From contig JARGSG010000001.1 in assembly GCA_030374805.1 (NCBI GenBank), positions 124,001 through 188,000 on the forward strand: a DNA stretch of 64,000 bases. Direction: 5' to 3'. Below are positions 30,401 through 40,283 of this stretch, piece after piece. The notes beneath the pieces are model-generated. The model was not told the DNA's origin, did not search any database, and saw nothing but the letters and a program-made list of their open reading frames with translations. Made by a program: the position numbers and the translations under genes. Each line of letters opens with the position of its first letter. Position 1 is the first letter of the stretch. The DNA is from Gracilaria gracilis. Its lineage: Eukaryota; Rhodophyta; Florideophyceae; Gracilariales; Gracilariaceae.

Positions 30401-33400
30401 CCTCAGCATGTTTTGCAATCAGAGCCTGATTTCGTTCCACGTCCTCGTTCCGTATCAAGGGCGAGGTCAAGGTCGCGACGGCCTTCCTCTCGGAGACGGA
30501 CATCTTCTCCACATTCGTTCATTGCAAGACGAAAGCTCATGGCGAAGGACACCACTCCGGCATATGCCCCTTCGACCCATTACCCGTGGATGAGGCCTTC
30601 TTCGTTTCTTTCACAACGACGAACAAATTCTGCGAAGAAACCCAAGACCACTGTTGCAGATATAGTGTCTGTGTCGGGTCTGGTGGCGAAGAGGTGGGTA
30701 GAGGAGAACACGAAGCAGCTTTCTGTCAATCTCAAGAACATGGAAAACGAACTGAATAAGATGAAATTGAATCATGCTAAGCAGGTGAAGTCTGAGAGAA
30801 TACGTATGAATCGAGGTGCTGGTCAGAAGCAGAAGGAAGCAGACGAACCAGAAATGTCTGATGGAGAGAAAGATGCCGTCCTAGGAGGTGTTAGGAGCGA
30901 ATTTATGGGCCTCATCAGGAGATATCGATCAGTTGTGGAGCGGCGAGAACAGGTTCTTATGCAACAATTTTCTAAGTTCCGGAAGACGTTGGCATCGCAG
31001 AATTCGAAACTTGTGACGACTGGAAAGGAATTAGAGAAGCTCGACATCCGTGGTCTTAAAGCTCTCGATAACCTGCAACCGAGCACTAGGAACAAACTGG
31101 AGATACCGCCTCCGATACCACCCCGACAGATGATGAATGTTAATCATGCATCAGGATTCAGTTCCCCATCACCTCTGCTTCATCAAGATACCGTTCAGGG
31201 TCAACAACCCATTGAGAGTCTTCGAGAAAAATCTACAGATCGAGCTGATAAGTCTGATGCAGTTGCGAAGAGTCTTCGTCGGAAACTCGCAGATCTGGTG
31301 ACAAGATCAGATTGGCTTGGTGAAGAAGTAAAACGCTTGCAGAATCGCGAGAGATCTTTGGTGAGAGAGAAAAGAGAGGCATTTGCAGAGCTAAACAAGA
31401 TACGCGTAGATAAGAGTTCTTCAATGCCTAGAACGACTCCATCTTCAGGTTCAGGGGTACCTCCTGTTCGATCAAGATCTTCAAGGGTCGCCGAGAGACC
31501 ACTACTCAAGCTTGCTCCGTCGAAGCCCACTGGAATTTCAAAGAGCAGATCTTCAATGGAAACCCGCAGTTCGGGACGCAATGTTGGAAAGGCGACACGA
31601 AAGAACCTGCCTCTCGCGAATCTGAACTACAAACCACCGTCGCAACAGTTACCATCTCAACCTCAAGCTGAGTTTAGGCCAAGTACTGCTAGGTCTTCTA
31701 CGATGGTTCCCCCTGGAGCTTCACGGCCAATCCCAGTGACAAAGCCACCTCCAATGCCCAAGCAAATAATAGCTTCGAAACCATCCCTAACACCGATGCG
31801 GACTCAAATGGAGAATGTGACAAAGCCTGGGATGTCGCAACCTGCTTCTGCTGAGGTCGATAGAGGAACAAACTTTACCGACGAACTAGGCAAGTCAATG
31901 GACAAACAGGCGTGGGAGCTACTTGCTCTGATATTCACTATCTGGTTGCTTCAGGATGAAGGTCGCGGCGAGCCGCCGAAGCAACCGGGTGAGAGAATGG
32001 ACTCATGGGTTAGAGAATGTGTAGGGAACTGTCTGAAGCACGCAAGAACCTATCTTGATGCAACATCTGGTATTACTACCGCGCGACGAAGTTTAATGCA
32101 TGACGTGGATGGCGAGAATGTGTTCGTAGAGTGGATTCTTGGCGATTCCGATGAGAAGTTTGAAAACGCTCGTTCAAACTATGCGCTCTGGGAGCCAACG
32201 CTTCTTGATGTGGAGTGGCTTGCTGAGAAGAGGGTACTGCTCGGTCTGAGCATATGCTATAAGAAGGCTTTGGGAGAAACTTCTGCCCGTCACTATGAAA
32301 CTACTCTCATGTATGCTAAAGCCATTGCTCACAAGGCTGTGTCAAACTTTGAGCTCTACATGCCTCACACAATTGTCCTCGGAGCAACTTCAACTATGAC
32401 TCCTGCAGTTACAGCGACGAAACCCCAATTGCCAACGCCCCAGCCCGGGGGTGAGAGCCTGCAACATGGACCTATGACTCTGGATAAGGCACCTGGTATC
32501 TTGTCAAGTTCCGGAATTTCCACTGTAGCTGCAACCTTCCAACCTCTGACGAAACCAAATGTTTCCGAAGGTCAGCGATCTCTTGAACAGCCACTTAGTC
32601 AGCTTGAAACACCGAAGTGTGCAGGTTCTGTTTCTGTGAAAGGTATCCCTGGAACATCAACGGCTGCACCTTTGTCAAAATCTCCACTGCCTACCCCCAA
32701 TAGTGTCGCTGGTGCGGCAGCAGTCAGTTCGCAGAGTAAAACGCCAGCACCTGGAACAACCGATCCACACAGTAATCCCTCGGCTCAAGGGCAAACTAAG
32801 GGCGCAGCAACTTCGTCTGGTATGGCAACTTCGTCTGGAATGGAAACTTCGTCTGGAATGGCAACTTCGTCTGGAATAGCTTCTTCCGCTTCACCATCTG
32901 CATCGAGAACGGAAGCCCCTGTTGAACCAAGTGATCCCAAATTGCAGAGAAATGACAATGTCGTTACTAATAGAACTGACTCTGTGCCCCCTACAAGTAC
33001 AGGGCACGAAGTCCCTGAGGAACAGAAGAAACCAAATCCTGATGATGCCCATCCCCAGGTTGGAGCTCATGAGGATGAGATCAATACTCAGAAAGATAAA
33101 AGGTCGAGTGGAACTACAACATTGACAGGACCAAATCCCTCCGAATCTCGATGCAGATCTGATGAGCAGGGTTCGGCCCCTACTGTTCCTCCATTGGCGG
33201 CTGGAACCGATAACCCTATTAACAACAACATGGGTGATGAAAAAAAAAATGCCACCTCTGAAAAGCCCGCTAGTTCTGTTGACATTCAGGATACCCAGGC
33301 TGGAGCAAAAGAAACACAAGGCAACAGAACGGATCCAAGAGTCGTAGACAGTGCGTACCGAAATGTCGGTTCACATTCGGGTGAGCTAAATGCAAAGCAG

Positions 33401-35059
33401 CATGGTCATGGTCAGGAGACAGGAGATCCTAGTTCTAACCCCAGAAACGTTGAACCCCTTCTGGGAAGTAGTATGGGTTCTTCCCCGTCAAAGAAGTCTT
33501 CCGTTGGGTCGGGAGCCTCCAAAATTGCTGCCAACGCGAGTCAAACCGGTTCAAACGAGAGAACGACCCCTATTTCTTCACAGACAACTTCTGTCCCTCA
33601 ATTGTCTAGCAACACCGTGGTAACATCAATGGGTGCCAACGCACCTGCTCTTACGCCCTCAGCGCCTCAAAAGGTTCCAAGCGATCCTCTACTAATACGA
33701 GACAGTGCTGGGAGTGGAACTCAGGTTACTGATCAGCGCCAGCCAAAGATTGTGGAAGTGTCGGGCATCAACATCAGATCTCATAAGGAGGCTAACCTGA
33801 ATACTAATCCGCCCACTGAAGTCGTGCCTCGGGAATTACCTGATGAAGCAGCAGCTTCAAATGCAAAAGATCGTTCATCATCCGGAGTGATTGAGACAAC
33901 AAAATCGTCTAGTATCAGAGCCGGAAATGAACAGGCTGCAGAAACCCAAAGGAACGCTGGTGATTCTGGAAGGACTCTTCGTAGTTCAAAATCATCCAGT
34001 TCTCGGGCGGCGAGTGACGTCCCACTGCAGCCCAGCCTGCAAGGATTGAAACCACCGTCTCCACCCGCGAAACGAGGCTCAAAATCTGCAAACGTCAAGG
34101 GATCGGGAACTAAAGGAAAGCAAGGGAAGTCAAACCGCAAAGGGGTTCCTGGTAGAAGCAGGGCGAGCCGCGCACCAATCCGATCCAAAGACCCCTTAAG
34201 TAGCGCTGGATCTCCTAGAATTCAGCGTAAGGCAACCAGGGCAGAGCCTGAGCCTTCTGTTTCGAAGACCTCTGGAATGATAGGTTTGATGCGGCTTCCT
34301 GGTGCGCCACCAGCCGTCCCCCAAACAGAAAGCAGAACATTTCCAAATTCTTCACCTCCCGCAGAGTCGCATGCAACACGCCAACCAGTCGGCATGAAGA
34401 GGCTTCCACAAATGCCAGTTTCTACAGCTCCTCAACGTCGGATTATATCTGGTGTAGACTCCACCGAGTTTGAATCGCTACCTAGCCCTATTCCGAGACG
34501 GCAGGGTTTGAAGGGAGTCCCGGATGACGCCTTCACACATTCCATACCGTACGCAATTGAGCAACCGAGCAACCCATACGGCACGAATGGGAAATGGAGT
34601 TCTCAACAACCTGTTCAAAGAAAAGGATATAAGAGTTTGTCTTTGATGCCGAGTTCGTCTTTGATGCCACCTTTGTCTCAACAAAACGTTCCGATCGCTG
34701 GGCATTCCACGAATCCTTTTGACGCCAGAGCTATTGCATCACCTTTTGAGTACAACAGACCGGGCGATCAAGGTATTGCAAACGAGCCGCGGACTGAAAG
34801 TGGACAAGAAGGCAATTATCATGTGGTAGAACAGGTAGATATGTTGAACCCTCCTACTCCGGCGGCCCTATCGGCTCTTGACTATAGCGTAGAGCAAGTA
34901 CACAGAGAGGCTCTACCTTCGACCACGGAGTTTCAAGAACGGTTTGATAGAGGATATGACCCCTACAGATCTCAAATTGGCCACATTATGAACACTACCC
35001 CAAGGGAAGGTTTTGGTGTTGGGCGAAATATACATAACAAAGACTACGGGAAGCGATAG
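27434..35059 (+). CDS. Giant Tudor-like protein B (2541 aa)
   Basis: The frame is open from an ATG at 27239, but that would translate the poly-C tract; I prefer the ATG at 27434 (MGRQPPMLGAD, G at +4). Residues 1 to about 525 are Pro/Ser/Thr/Gln-rich and disordered. Two Tudor-like domains follow at about 529-588 (GDRLRVLWHIDLLYYEGVVD) and 610-668 (GDKVVVMWHVDGKYYPGTVQ), both ending in a WRF/WKY motif like paralog A. A charged helical stretch of about 50 residues (730-780), an SR-rich patch (near 1005-1030) and coiled coils lead to a helical domain at about 1490-1640 with YALWEPTLLDVEWLAEKR, matching paralog A. The remaining 900 residues are disordered, with a TSSGMA hexapeptide repeat. It is intronless. 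A chromatin reader or scaffold role is inferred. Confidence 0.85.
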   Translation: MGRQPPMLGADDNPPSPLPPATPAPYTEPPTPLDMPESPVALPRSLSPRLRPLRRLAARKDLSQDRIAAGTRRQTDGATPTNSASPSPPPAAAAAAQNAPQPDLPRNPAAPPSENTPPEKPSTPSNPAKPDTPSLADTAQPDADAAARDDHSGAPPTLPTQQSVSKPPEPPQDTTAASSEQAPTASMPSATEHESNLPQQSTTSDIARDDPMNVENQIPQQSQTVDQPPNPEKDQSKPAENPPEPLQDMQRHPSPSRERDKSANPDTRRLALSDSASRRALEEPSSTPTESPSVAGPNAEKPSADATAQVDEAMPDIETRTSPQRGAKDNPDVSSPTNAAAQPNVVDPDSHAQDQITPSIPDKPDNDQPTPSLLQTPPFPNDTSEPQPMSVEVIDLAEGPTQPTRTSSKVPRPRQLAIRSDFDKSERRQLAVRTQEPEEPPRESSATPLSSSPDISKVFRNAPRSRKRKRLSSPEDFEIPPSRYGTRSATKERELVPTRPRTRRQSEPVGALTSERTRRRKKSRLRPVKGDRLRVLWHIDLLYYEGVVDSVLSYRGKQFYDVTYDSGEREYYLDLTTRKWRFADGRDGNDSDNSIPDAQELPDFSEYPKIGDKVVVMWHVDGKYYPGTVQDILKTSSGWFYDVGYEGGDREFFLDLQVRKWKYGWSDQKKRKPKTPQATRRPPREKVKRAARKSAGGGGSAYMPPPSSSMDTGESLGVVESTEHHPSRSLRKVESLLEEKERQEQERRAREEQKKKVADQRRMEAKRAQAMAQEREEQLRTSTFPKGVERGKELIPEVPSNGPDAVDVVAPKPSMSKLSSDVRATEPQPEQQEEPPIILDLQDFEDENFDNMLEDISAPLAPPSARKRPRSPMPAFRDDDQVKGKRSFSSPEKIQGLPMGENLDTPLRGGLVEDTVENIGELESPLIKTPDLSSTVPLPPRRPSLQRRGQLFASNKQSQLPPNAAPPARKTVQQRARSAPRTQLNTQLNPQHVLQSEPDFVPRPRSVSRARSRSRRPSSRRRTSSPHSFIARRKLMAKDTTPAYAPSTHYPWMRPSSFLSQRRTNSAKKPKTTVADIVSVSGLVAKRWVEENTKQLSVNLKNMENELNKMKLNHAKQVKSERIRMNRGAGQKQKEADEPEMSDGEKDAVLGGVRSEFMGLIRRYRSVVERREQVLMQQFSKFRKTLASQNSKLVTTGKELEKLDIRGLKALDNLQPSTRNKLEIPPPIPPRQMMNVNHASGFSSPSPLLHQDTVQGQQPIESLREKSTDRADKSDAVAKSLRRKLADLVTRSDWLGEEVKRLQNRERSLVREKREAFAELNKIRVDKSSSMPRTTPSSGSGVPPVRSRSSRVAERPLLKLAPSKPTGISKSRSSMETRSSGRNVGKATRKNLPLANLNYKPPSQQLPSQPQAEFRPSTARSSTMVPPGASRPIPVTKPPPMPKQIIASKPSLTPMRTQMENVTKPGMSQPASAEVDRGTNFTDELGKSMDKQAWELLALIFTIWLLQDEGRGEPPKQPGERMDSWVRECVGNCLKHARTYLDATSGITTARRSLMHDVDGENVFVEWILGDSDEKFENARSNYALWEPTLLDVEWLAEKRVLLGLSICYKKALGETSARHYETTLMYAKAIAHKAVSNFELYMPHTIVLGATSTMTPAVTATKPQLPTPQPGGESLQHGPMTLDKAPGILSSSGISTVAATFQPLTKPNVSEGQRSLEQPLSQLETPKCAGSVSVKGIPGTSTAAPLSKSPLPTPNSVAGAAAVSSQSKTPAPGTTDPHSNPSAQGQTKGAATSSGMATSSGMETSSGMATSSGIASSASPSASRTEAPVEPSDPKLQRNDNVVTNRTDSVPPTSTGHEVPEEQKKPNPDDAHPQVGAHEDEINTQKDKRSSGTTTLTGPNPSESRCRSDEQGSAPTVPPLAAGTDNPINNNMGDEKKNATSEKPASSVDIQDTQAGAKETQGNRTDPRVVDSAYRNVGSHSGELNAKQHGHGQETGDPSSNPRNVEPLLGSSMGSSPSKKSSVGSGASKIAANASQTGSNERTTPISSQTTSVPQLSSNTVVTSMGANAPALTPSAPQKVPSDPLLIRDSAGSGTQVTDQRQPKIVEVSGINIRSHKEANLNTNPPTEVVPRELPDEAAASNAKDRSSSGVIETTKSSSIRAGNEQAAETQRNAGDSGRTLRSSKSSSSRAASDVPLQPSLQGLKPPSPPAKRGSKSANVKGSGTKGKQGKSNRKGVPGRSRASRAPIRSKDPLSSAGSPRIQRKATRAEPEPSVSKTSGMIGLMRLPGAPPAVPQTESRTFPNSSPPAESHATRQPVGMKRLPQMPVSTAPQRRIISGVDSTEFESLPSPIPRRQGLKGVPDDAFTHSIPYAIEQPSNPYGTNGKWSSQQPVQRKGYKSLSLMPSSSLMPPLSQQNVPIAGHSTNPFDARAIASPFEYNRPGDQGIANEPRTESGQEGNYHVVEQVDMLNPPTPAALSALDYSVEQVHREALPSTTEFQERFDRGYDPYRSQIGHIMNTTPREGFGVGRNIHNKDYGKR
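32807..32878 (+). repeat. Four 18-bp tandem repeats in Tudor-like gene B
   Basis: GCAACTTCGTCTGGAATG-type units occur four times in a row and encode (ATSSGM)4-like sequence in the disordered tail. Confidence 0.9.
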
Positions 35060-36149
35060 GATTTCCTAAAGATATTGTGATGAATGTTGGACGTGATGAT
35101 TTCATTGTCCATGGTTGACAGTCTACAAGTGAGAATATTCATTGAAGTGTGTACCTGTTTATCGTGGGAACTAGGTTGTACTAGTAATACAAGGTACGGT
35201 GCCTTGCGGAAGCCTGTTCAGGGACGTGAAGCAAGAAGTAGGAATCTACAGGCGGTTCTGACAAGTTCGAGTGAGTACGAGAATCATAGAATGAGTAGAA
35301 TGGTCATCGAAGATGTTTCGTACACTGCGCCGTACATATAGATTGACTCGAACTGGTAATTGCAAACTATGTTGCGTGAAACCGAACCTCTGCAGCCATT
35401 ACCGGATTCCAGATTCCCGAAACTGCACCCTGCCCTGGCCTTCCACTCCCCTTGATAAATGATGATTCCGCTCCTGGACTCGTTTCGCCGGATTGAGACA
35501 AAAGTTGCGGTTTAATATGAGCTTTTTTTTCTTCTCAGGTTCCCTCCATTATCACCCAAACAGGCTCCGTCGGGTCAGCTGTTTGATCTATGTTCGTCTT
35601 CGAACTCGACCATGTGGAGGTGAACGGTTGTGTCTAGAGGATTCACGCACCCTAGAACACCTTACTGATGGAACGGCCCTACTCTCGACTTTATCTTTTA
35701 TAGTACGCCACCTAATCACGGTATAGCGCAGTTCCGTTCCTGTTGAAAGAAACGCCCTTGTACTAGATAAGCGAACACTTTTTCCGTCCGCTTCGTAATC
35801 TGTCCTGCAGTGTCTCTTCTGTCTTCAATGCGGATATAAACTTTTTTCTAGGTTGAAGGAAAACTTCCTCTATAAACAGAGAACTATTAGATTGTTTTGT
35901 CTCTTCTTCTTTAGTGTGGTCCACGCTCCAAAATCCAAACCAATGGGAGAACGAGAACTATGCTGTCTACATATATTTCTCTCGTTAAGAAGGCTAAGAA
36001 CCAACGCCGAAATGTCTCCCCAGGTTTCGGAGAGTGAGATTGCGCCGCCTTTCTATCAGGGGACCAAATTTGGTAGTAAGGGAATCTTTACGCCATGTTC
36101 TAGGTCCTATTTGACATTTGTACCCCACTCGCACATCAGAAGCTTTTCA
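35060..36149. other. Intergenic region without a recognised gene
   Basis: This is the 3' flank of Tudor-like gene B. Short frames of 70-115 codons show no motif. The stretch is AT-richer than the coding regions on either side. Confidence 0.45.
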
Positions 36150-36490
36150 TTCATGTATTTTGCTACTGGGTGGAGGTTCGGGACGTGCCCCGTGAAAAAC
36201 TGAGCTAAGAGCCGTTCAGCTTTTATGAAGTCTCTCATAGATATTACAGAGGTGCGGAGAAGAGTGTAAGGAAAGTCCAATTCAACTCCGCTGATTTCGG
36301 AGTTACCGAAGGGGTTTGAGAACATTCTTTCTCAGAGAGAAGCTGAAACCGCCTTGACACAGATTTATGTGGGACATACGCCAAGCTTATATCTTCTTGG
36401 ATCTCATTTACTTGGAAAGAAATTGGTATGTAGTTGCAGACCTGGGGTTGTGAACGACGTTGACCACTACTTTCTGCGGTGCCCCAAGAG
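36150..36490 (+). pseudogene. Decayed tail of a LINE-type retrotransposon
   Basis: The plus strand encodes SELPKGFENILSQREAE then ALTQIYVGHTPSLYLLGSHL then CSCRPGVVNDVDHYFLRCP. This is the conserved end of non-LTR retrotransposon polyproteins: the post-RNase H region followed by a C-x-C...H...C zinc knuckle. The upstream part (AKSRSAFMKSLIDITE) looks like the end of the RNase H domain but is separated by a stop and a frame change. No RT domain is present, so this is a 5'-truncated or eroded relic. It runs directly into a GA microsatellite. Confidence 0.6.
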
Positions 36491-36495
36491 AGAGA

Positions 36496-36529
<34 letters not shown>
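36487..36529 (+). repeat. (GA)n microsatellite
   Basis: About 43 bp of AG/GA dinucleotides with one GGG interruption, immediately after the LINE relic. Confidence 0.95.
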
Positions 36530-36530
<1 letters not shown>

Positions 36531-36720
36531 GAGTAATAAACCACACTAAGACGAAGAAGAGGTGACGCAGGCATTCCGCATCTTCTATTCGTGACAACGC
36601 CAGAAACGAACCTGCTTTGGTTTCGAAGGAACGCTAGCCCTCTTACAATGCCCCCATAGAGCTTTCTTTCGCTAGAGAGTTGAACTATTCGATTCGCTAT
36701 AAAGCGAAGCAGAAAGCCTT

Positions 36721-37506
36721 TCACAGTGAGTGACTTTGCCCTTCTGATACCGTCTCGTCAATCCACTTGCCAAGCGTAGAAGAGCGAGCAGCTAATTTCT
36801 GAAATGGCTTCAGTCGTGCTTGAAATGTTAGACCAGCCCTTCCGCTGGTTGACGGTAGTACCCAGACTTCACTGGTTTCAGCACCTCGCAATTTGAATTC
36901 TTGACCATTACCAGCATGACCAAAGTTTCCGTCCCACCCTCCTAGAAGCTTTCTTGCCACGATTTTAGAAACACAGCAGAGGAGAAGGGGGGGTACCCCC
37001 CCTGTTCCAGATGCTAGTCTGTCAAAAAAGCTCTGCTTCCATTCAATGTTCTTCACAGCAGATGGGCTGACTTTCGAGGCATCACTACCGCTAGTAACGA
37101 ACAGATCAATGAATCCGATCCCACAGCGATGAGGCAGTTCGGTGTGCTGAGATGGCTTGCACAGATGTGATGGCGCTAGCTGAGCCTCTTCCAATAGACG
37201 CCAAAACTTGTTGGTGCTGTGAGCGTATGGAGCCACTTGCTCCCAGCTTTTGGCCGATGGATTATGTCCAACAAATATGATTCTAAGAGGATGTCTGTCA
37301 CCCAAGTAGCGAGAGAAATCACGCTGTTCGACGTCATTCTCCGTCGTTTCAGCCGGACACGATCCAGAGGACGTCACTCGCGCTTGTGGTCGAATCTTTG
37401 CAATGCGAGACCTTGTGCTGCGCAATGCATCAACGGGAGCAGTAACGCTACCCATTTGGTACGGTCGCCCGAAAAAGGATGCCACGAATGTTGGAATGTG
37501 GCTCAT
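36721..37506 (-). CDS. TDG/Mug-type G/T(U) mismatch DNA glycosylase (261 aa)
   Basis: Enzymes of this family remove uracil or thymine mispaired with guanine and start base-excision repair in the nucleus or an organelle. The N-terminal 75 residues are a basic, variable extension. The catalytic domain starts RIIFVGHNPSAKSW, matching the family's GxNPG-like motif 1 with a Ser variation. GIGFIDLFVTSGSDASKV follows, then WVLPSTSGRAG, corresponding to motif 2 (LPS/NPS loop inserted into DNA). The ATG at 37506 is the first in frame. It is intronless and divergent from the third Tudor-like gene over about 500 bp, which may hint at a shared chromatin/repair context. Confidence 0.8.
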   Translation of the reverse strand: MSHIPTFVASFFGRPYQMGSVTAPVDALRSTRSRIAKIRPQARVTSSGSCPAETTENDVEQRDFSRYLGDRHPLRIIFVGHNPSAKSWEQVAPYAHSTNKFWRLLEEAQLAPSHLCKPSQHTELPHRCGIGFIDLFVTSGSDASKVSPSAVKNIEWKQSFFDRLASGTGGVPPLLLCCVSKIVARKLLGGWDGNFGHAGNGQEFKLRGAETSEVWVLPSTSGRAGLTFQARLKPFQKLAARSSTLGKWIDETVSEGQSHSL

Positions 37507-38005
37507 TTCCTCACATTACTGGATGCTATCCGGGCTCCAGCTTGCCAGAGCAGGCAGTGGGCAGTGGACTGCCAAAGACTCAAGAGCGGCCAACTACGAA
37601 GGTAGACTTCACAGAACTCCACGCATGATGCGGATTTGCCTTCGGAGATACTTGTACTTTCGCATGTTCGCAGATCATCGTATCATACCAAGGGTATCTG
37701 CTGTGCATGCCCAACAAGTGAAGTGTGGCGTGTGGAGCGGCGTCACGTTTCCGAACTGCGCCTGTACATGGGGGAAAGCCAAAAGTTACTGTAATGCGAC
37801 CACGAATCCTCCGCTGTAGCCCCTGGTGCAGCGATGATCTGGCGCCAAAACGGCGGATCATCCTATCGACTTGGTTCGAAAAAGCGCGCGATTTCTGTTC
37901 GCTCTGTTACCCATCGCCACGTCTCCCGGTCTTGGTGCCCGAGTAGTCTACCACCCTCCGCCCCGCTGGCCCCATAACCTCCACCTGCGCCTTACCGTCA
38001 CCAAA
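37507..38005. promoter_or_regulatory. Divergent promoter region of the glycosylase and Tudor-like gene C
   Basis: This 499-bp spacer lies between two ATG codons. No TATA box is clear. The frame of gene C is open back to 37871 but begins with TTG, so the region is treated as leader and promoter. Confidence 0.5.
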
Positions 38006-39289
38006 ATGGCGCCAAGTTCGAAGCTCCCCGACCTCCACCAGCGCGTATACATCTGGTTCGATGGGTACGATGAGTACTACCCCGGTCGGGTCGCAAGTCT
38101 CACCCCTCCTTTCGAGTTCAAGGTAATCTTGGAAGACGGTACCGATTGGAACATCGACTCGAGGAAGCACGTTTACAAGTTCTCCAACGACGACGCTAAC
38201 GCGCAACCCGAGCCTGAAGAAGAACCTGCAAAAGCAGACATACCCCAAATGTCCGTTAGCAAAAAGAAGGATGACGAATCCGAAAAGCAAGTCTCTGCGG
38301 ATGACCGACCCGAACCAAACGGTGCCCAGACCCGTCGCCGTGCTGGTAGAGCTCTGAGAAAGAACGCTGCACCAACAAGGATTGTCGAGCCTGATGTTGC
38401 ATCGCAAGAAGATCAAGAAGCGGAACCCCGACAAGAAACCGAAAACGATGATTACGACCCCAAGGATGATGAGAATGAACCGCAGGAACTACCAAGGCTC
38501 AGAAGATCGGCAAGGGTTGCAGACGAAGAGCGTGAACGCCGCACCACGAGGAGCAGAACGAGGACCATCGAAGAACCGGTTGGATTGCCGCCTCGGACAC
38601 GCAAGAAGGCATCTGCTAAGAGAACACTCAAGCCAAGCGTTGAAGATGAGAGGGCTGTGAAGAGACGAAAGCCAGCTGATGAACCAATGGACCAGTTAGA
38701 TGACGAACCCATCCGTGATGAAGATGGTGCTGCGGGCTTGTCCACAAAAGCGGTCACGGCAATTGCTGTTCAAGCTGCCCTAGAAAGCGCCAAAGCAGTG
38801 CTCAAACCGCTAAGTGATAAAATGGCTTCAATTGTAAACTCATTCACAGAGATTAACACTCTCATGAAGCAAACTACGGAGGCTGCAGCACGAGAAGCTG
38901 TCAAAAAGGCGGTAACAATACCCGAAGCATCAAAAGGGACTCTCGCAGCCCTAGCCAACTTTCAATTAGATTTTGCCGAAGTGGTTGGCGGTGGCGAAGC
39001 AAGGATGAAGGCATACACGAACTTGAGTGGGCACGAATTCGAGCATTTGAATAGAATGATTGAGTATCAAGGCAAGGCACTTAAAGAAGTGGAACGCTTA
39101 TTGTATGCGGCCAAAGAGTTTGGAAAAAAAACGATTGTCGAAGAAACCGAGGCCGAACCAGTGGCAAACCAGGTGAACGGAGACGAAAAAGGAACATCAG
39201 AAGAGAAGATAAAGGAGAAAGACACTGAAAATGAGAAAGAAAAGGGAAAAGAAAAAGAAAAAGAAATAGAAAAAGAAGGGGCCGAATAG
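38006..39289 (+). CDS. Tudor-like protein C (427 aa)
   Basis: The ATG at 38006 (MAPSSKLPDLHQ) follows CACCAAA. Residues of about 11-60 form a single Tudor-like domain (RVYIWFDGYDEYYPGRVASL... VILEDGTDWNI... YKFSND) of the same type as in the giant genes A and B: aromatic positions and the YYPG-x-V core are kept. A charged disordered middle contains several basic patches (RTRKKASAKRTLK). A helical region follows at about 250-380, then a Glu/Lys-only tail (EKEKGKEKEKEIEKEG). It lacks the WEP domain. It is intronless, and is a likely chromatin-associated protein by analogy. Confidence 0.8.
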   Translation: MAPSSKLPDLHQRVYIWFDGYDEYYPGRVASLTPPFEFKVILEDGTDWNIDSRKHVYKFSNDDANAQPEPEEEPAKADIPQMSVSKKKDDESEKQVSADDRPEPNGAQTRRRAGRALRKNAAPTRIVEPDVASQEDQEAEPRQETENDDYDPKDDENEPQELPRLRRSARVADEERERRTTRSRTRTIEEPVGLPPRTRKKASAKRTLKPSVEDERAVKRRKPADEPMDQLDDEPIRDEDGAAGLSTKAVTAIAVQAALESAKAVLKPLSDKMASIVNSFTEINTLMKQTTEAAAREAVKKAVTIPEASKGTLAALANFQLDFAEVVGGGEARMKAYTNLSGHEFEHLNRMIEYQGKALKEVERLLYAAKEFGKKTIVEETEAEPVANQVNGDEKGTSEEKIKEKDTENEKEKGKEKEKEIEKEGAE

Positions 39290-40283
39290 TTGCATTCGAT
39301 CCCATATACGAAGGCCATGGTGTGAAGGTAGATGGACTACCGTGGGGATGACGTAAGTTTTTTCTTCATGGCAAGCGAAGCATTTGTGTGGAGAAGCACT
39401 CTTGAATATGCCTGTGTACCTTTGTTGCGAGAATCATATTCGCGGTGTTATACTGAACCCTATCCTCAATTTCTAAAGATAAGAACCCAGAGGGCTATCG
39501 CGGACTGGGCCAGGTAAGCTCTGTACGTCTAGCAAAGTAGGAACTAGAAAGGTATGGTGACCTTTCCGTAGTTTGCCCTCAAGCGCTATTGAACGAAGTC
39601 TTGGGTAAGTGGTCGATTTTCAATTCATGGAGTCTACTATTGTTCTACATCACGGTGAAATCAGTTTGTTCCTGCTCTTGTTTGCAAGGAAGGGGCGCCA
39701 TAATTGTGACTCTTGGCGTTCGCAGTCCAGTAACAACGTCTTGATTGAAGCTCTCAACAGCAAATTCTTGATCTTTGTCTCTTTTTTGAGTACCAGAACG
39801 TTATAAGGATTTCCAACCTCCCTGACTTTACTCAAACATCATTTCTCCTCACGTTGTCACCTCTACAAGCAATCACACATTCCGTTCCTCCATGCACTTA
39901 CACCTTCGGCCATGTGAGCCACTAAAGCTATTGAGTGATTCCTTCATGAGCTAAAGCGGATCGAGGGCCCCCAAACTCAGATTTCGTCTCAAAGAGCATC
40001 AATGGAGTCGTCAATAGAACACTGTCTTTAGAAAAGACGTGATCCTGAATAGAAAATCTTGTTCGGGCAACCTTCTATGGTGATCAAAAATAGTAGTTTC
40101 CAGGGTACTTCACTTCTTAATGAAGCCAATGCATGAACCCATCAACAGCAAGCCACAGATGACGAACTTCAAGCAAAAGAGCGATATGCACATGATATGC
40201 ACATGATATGCCCATGCAACCATCCTAGGCCCTCCTTTCCCACATCGTGGTTCTACAGGGCAACTCCCAATAGGCCCAACACC
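39290..40283. other. Convergent intergenic region without a recognised gene
   Basis: This lies between the 3' ends of Tudor-like gene C and the ABC-F gene. Only short frames occur. A small direct repeat (ATATGCACATG, two to three copies) is at about 40185-40215. Confidence 0.5.
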
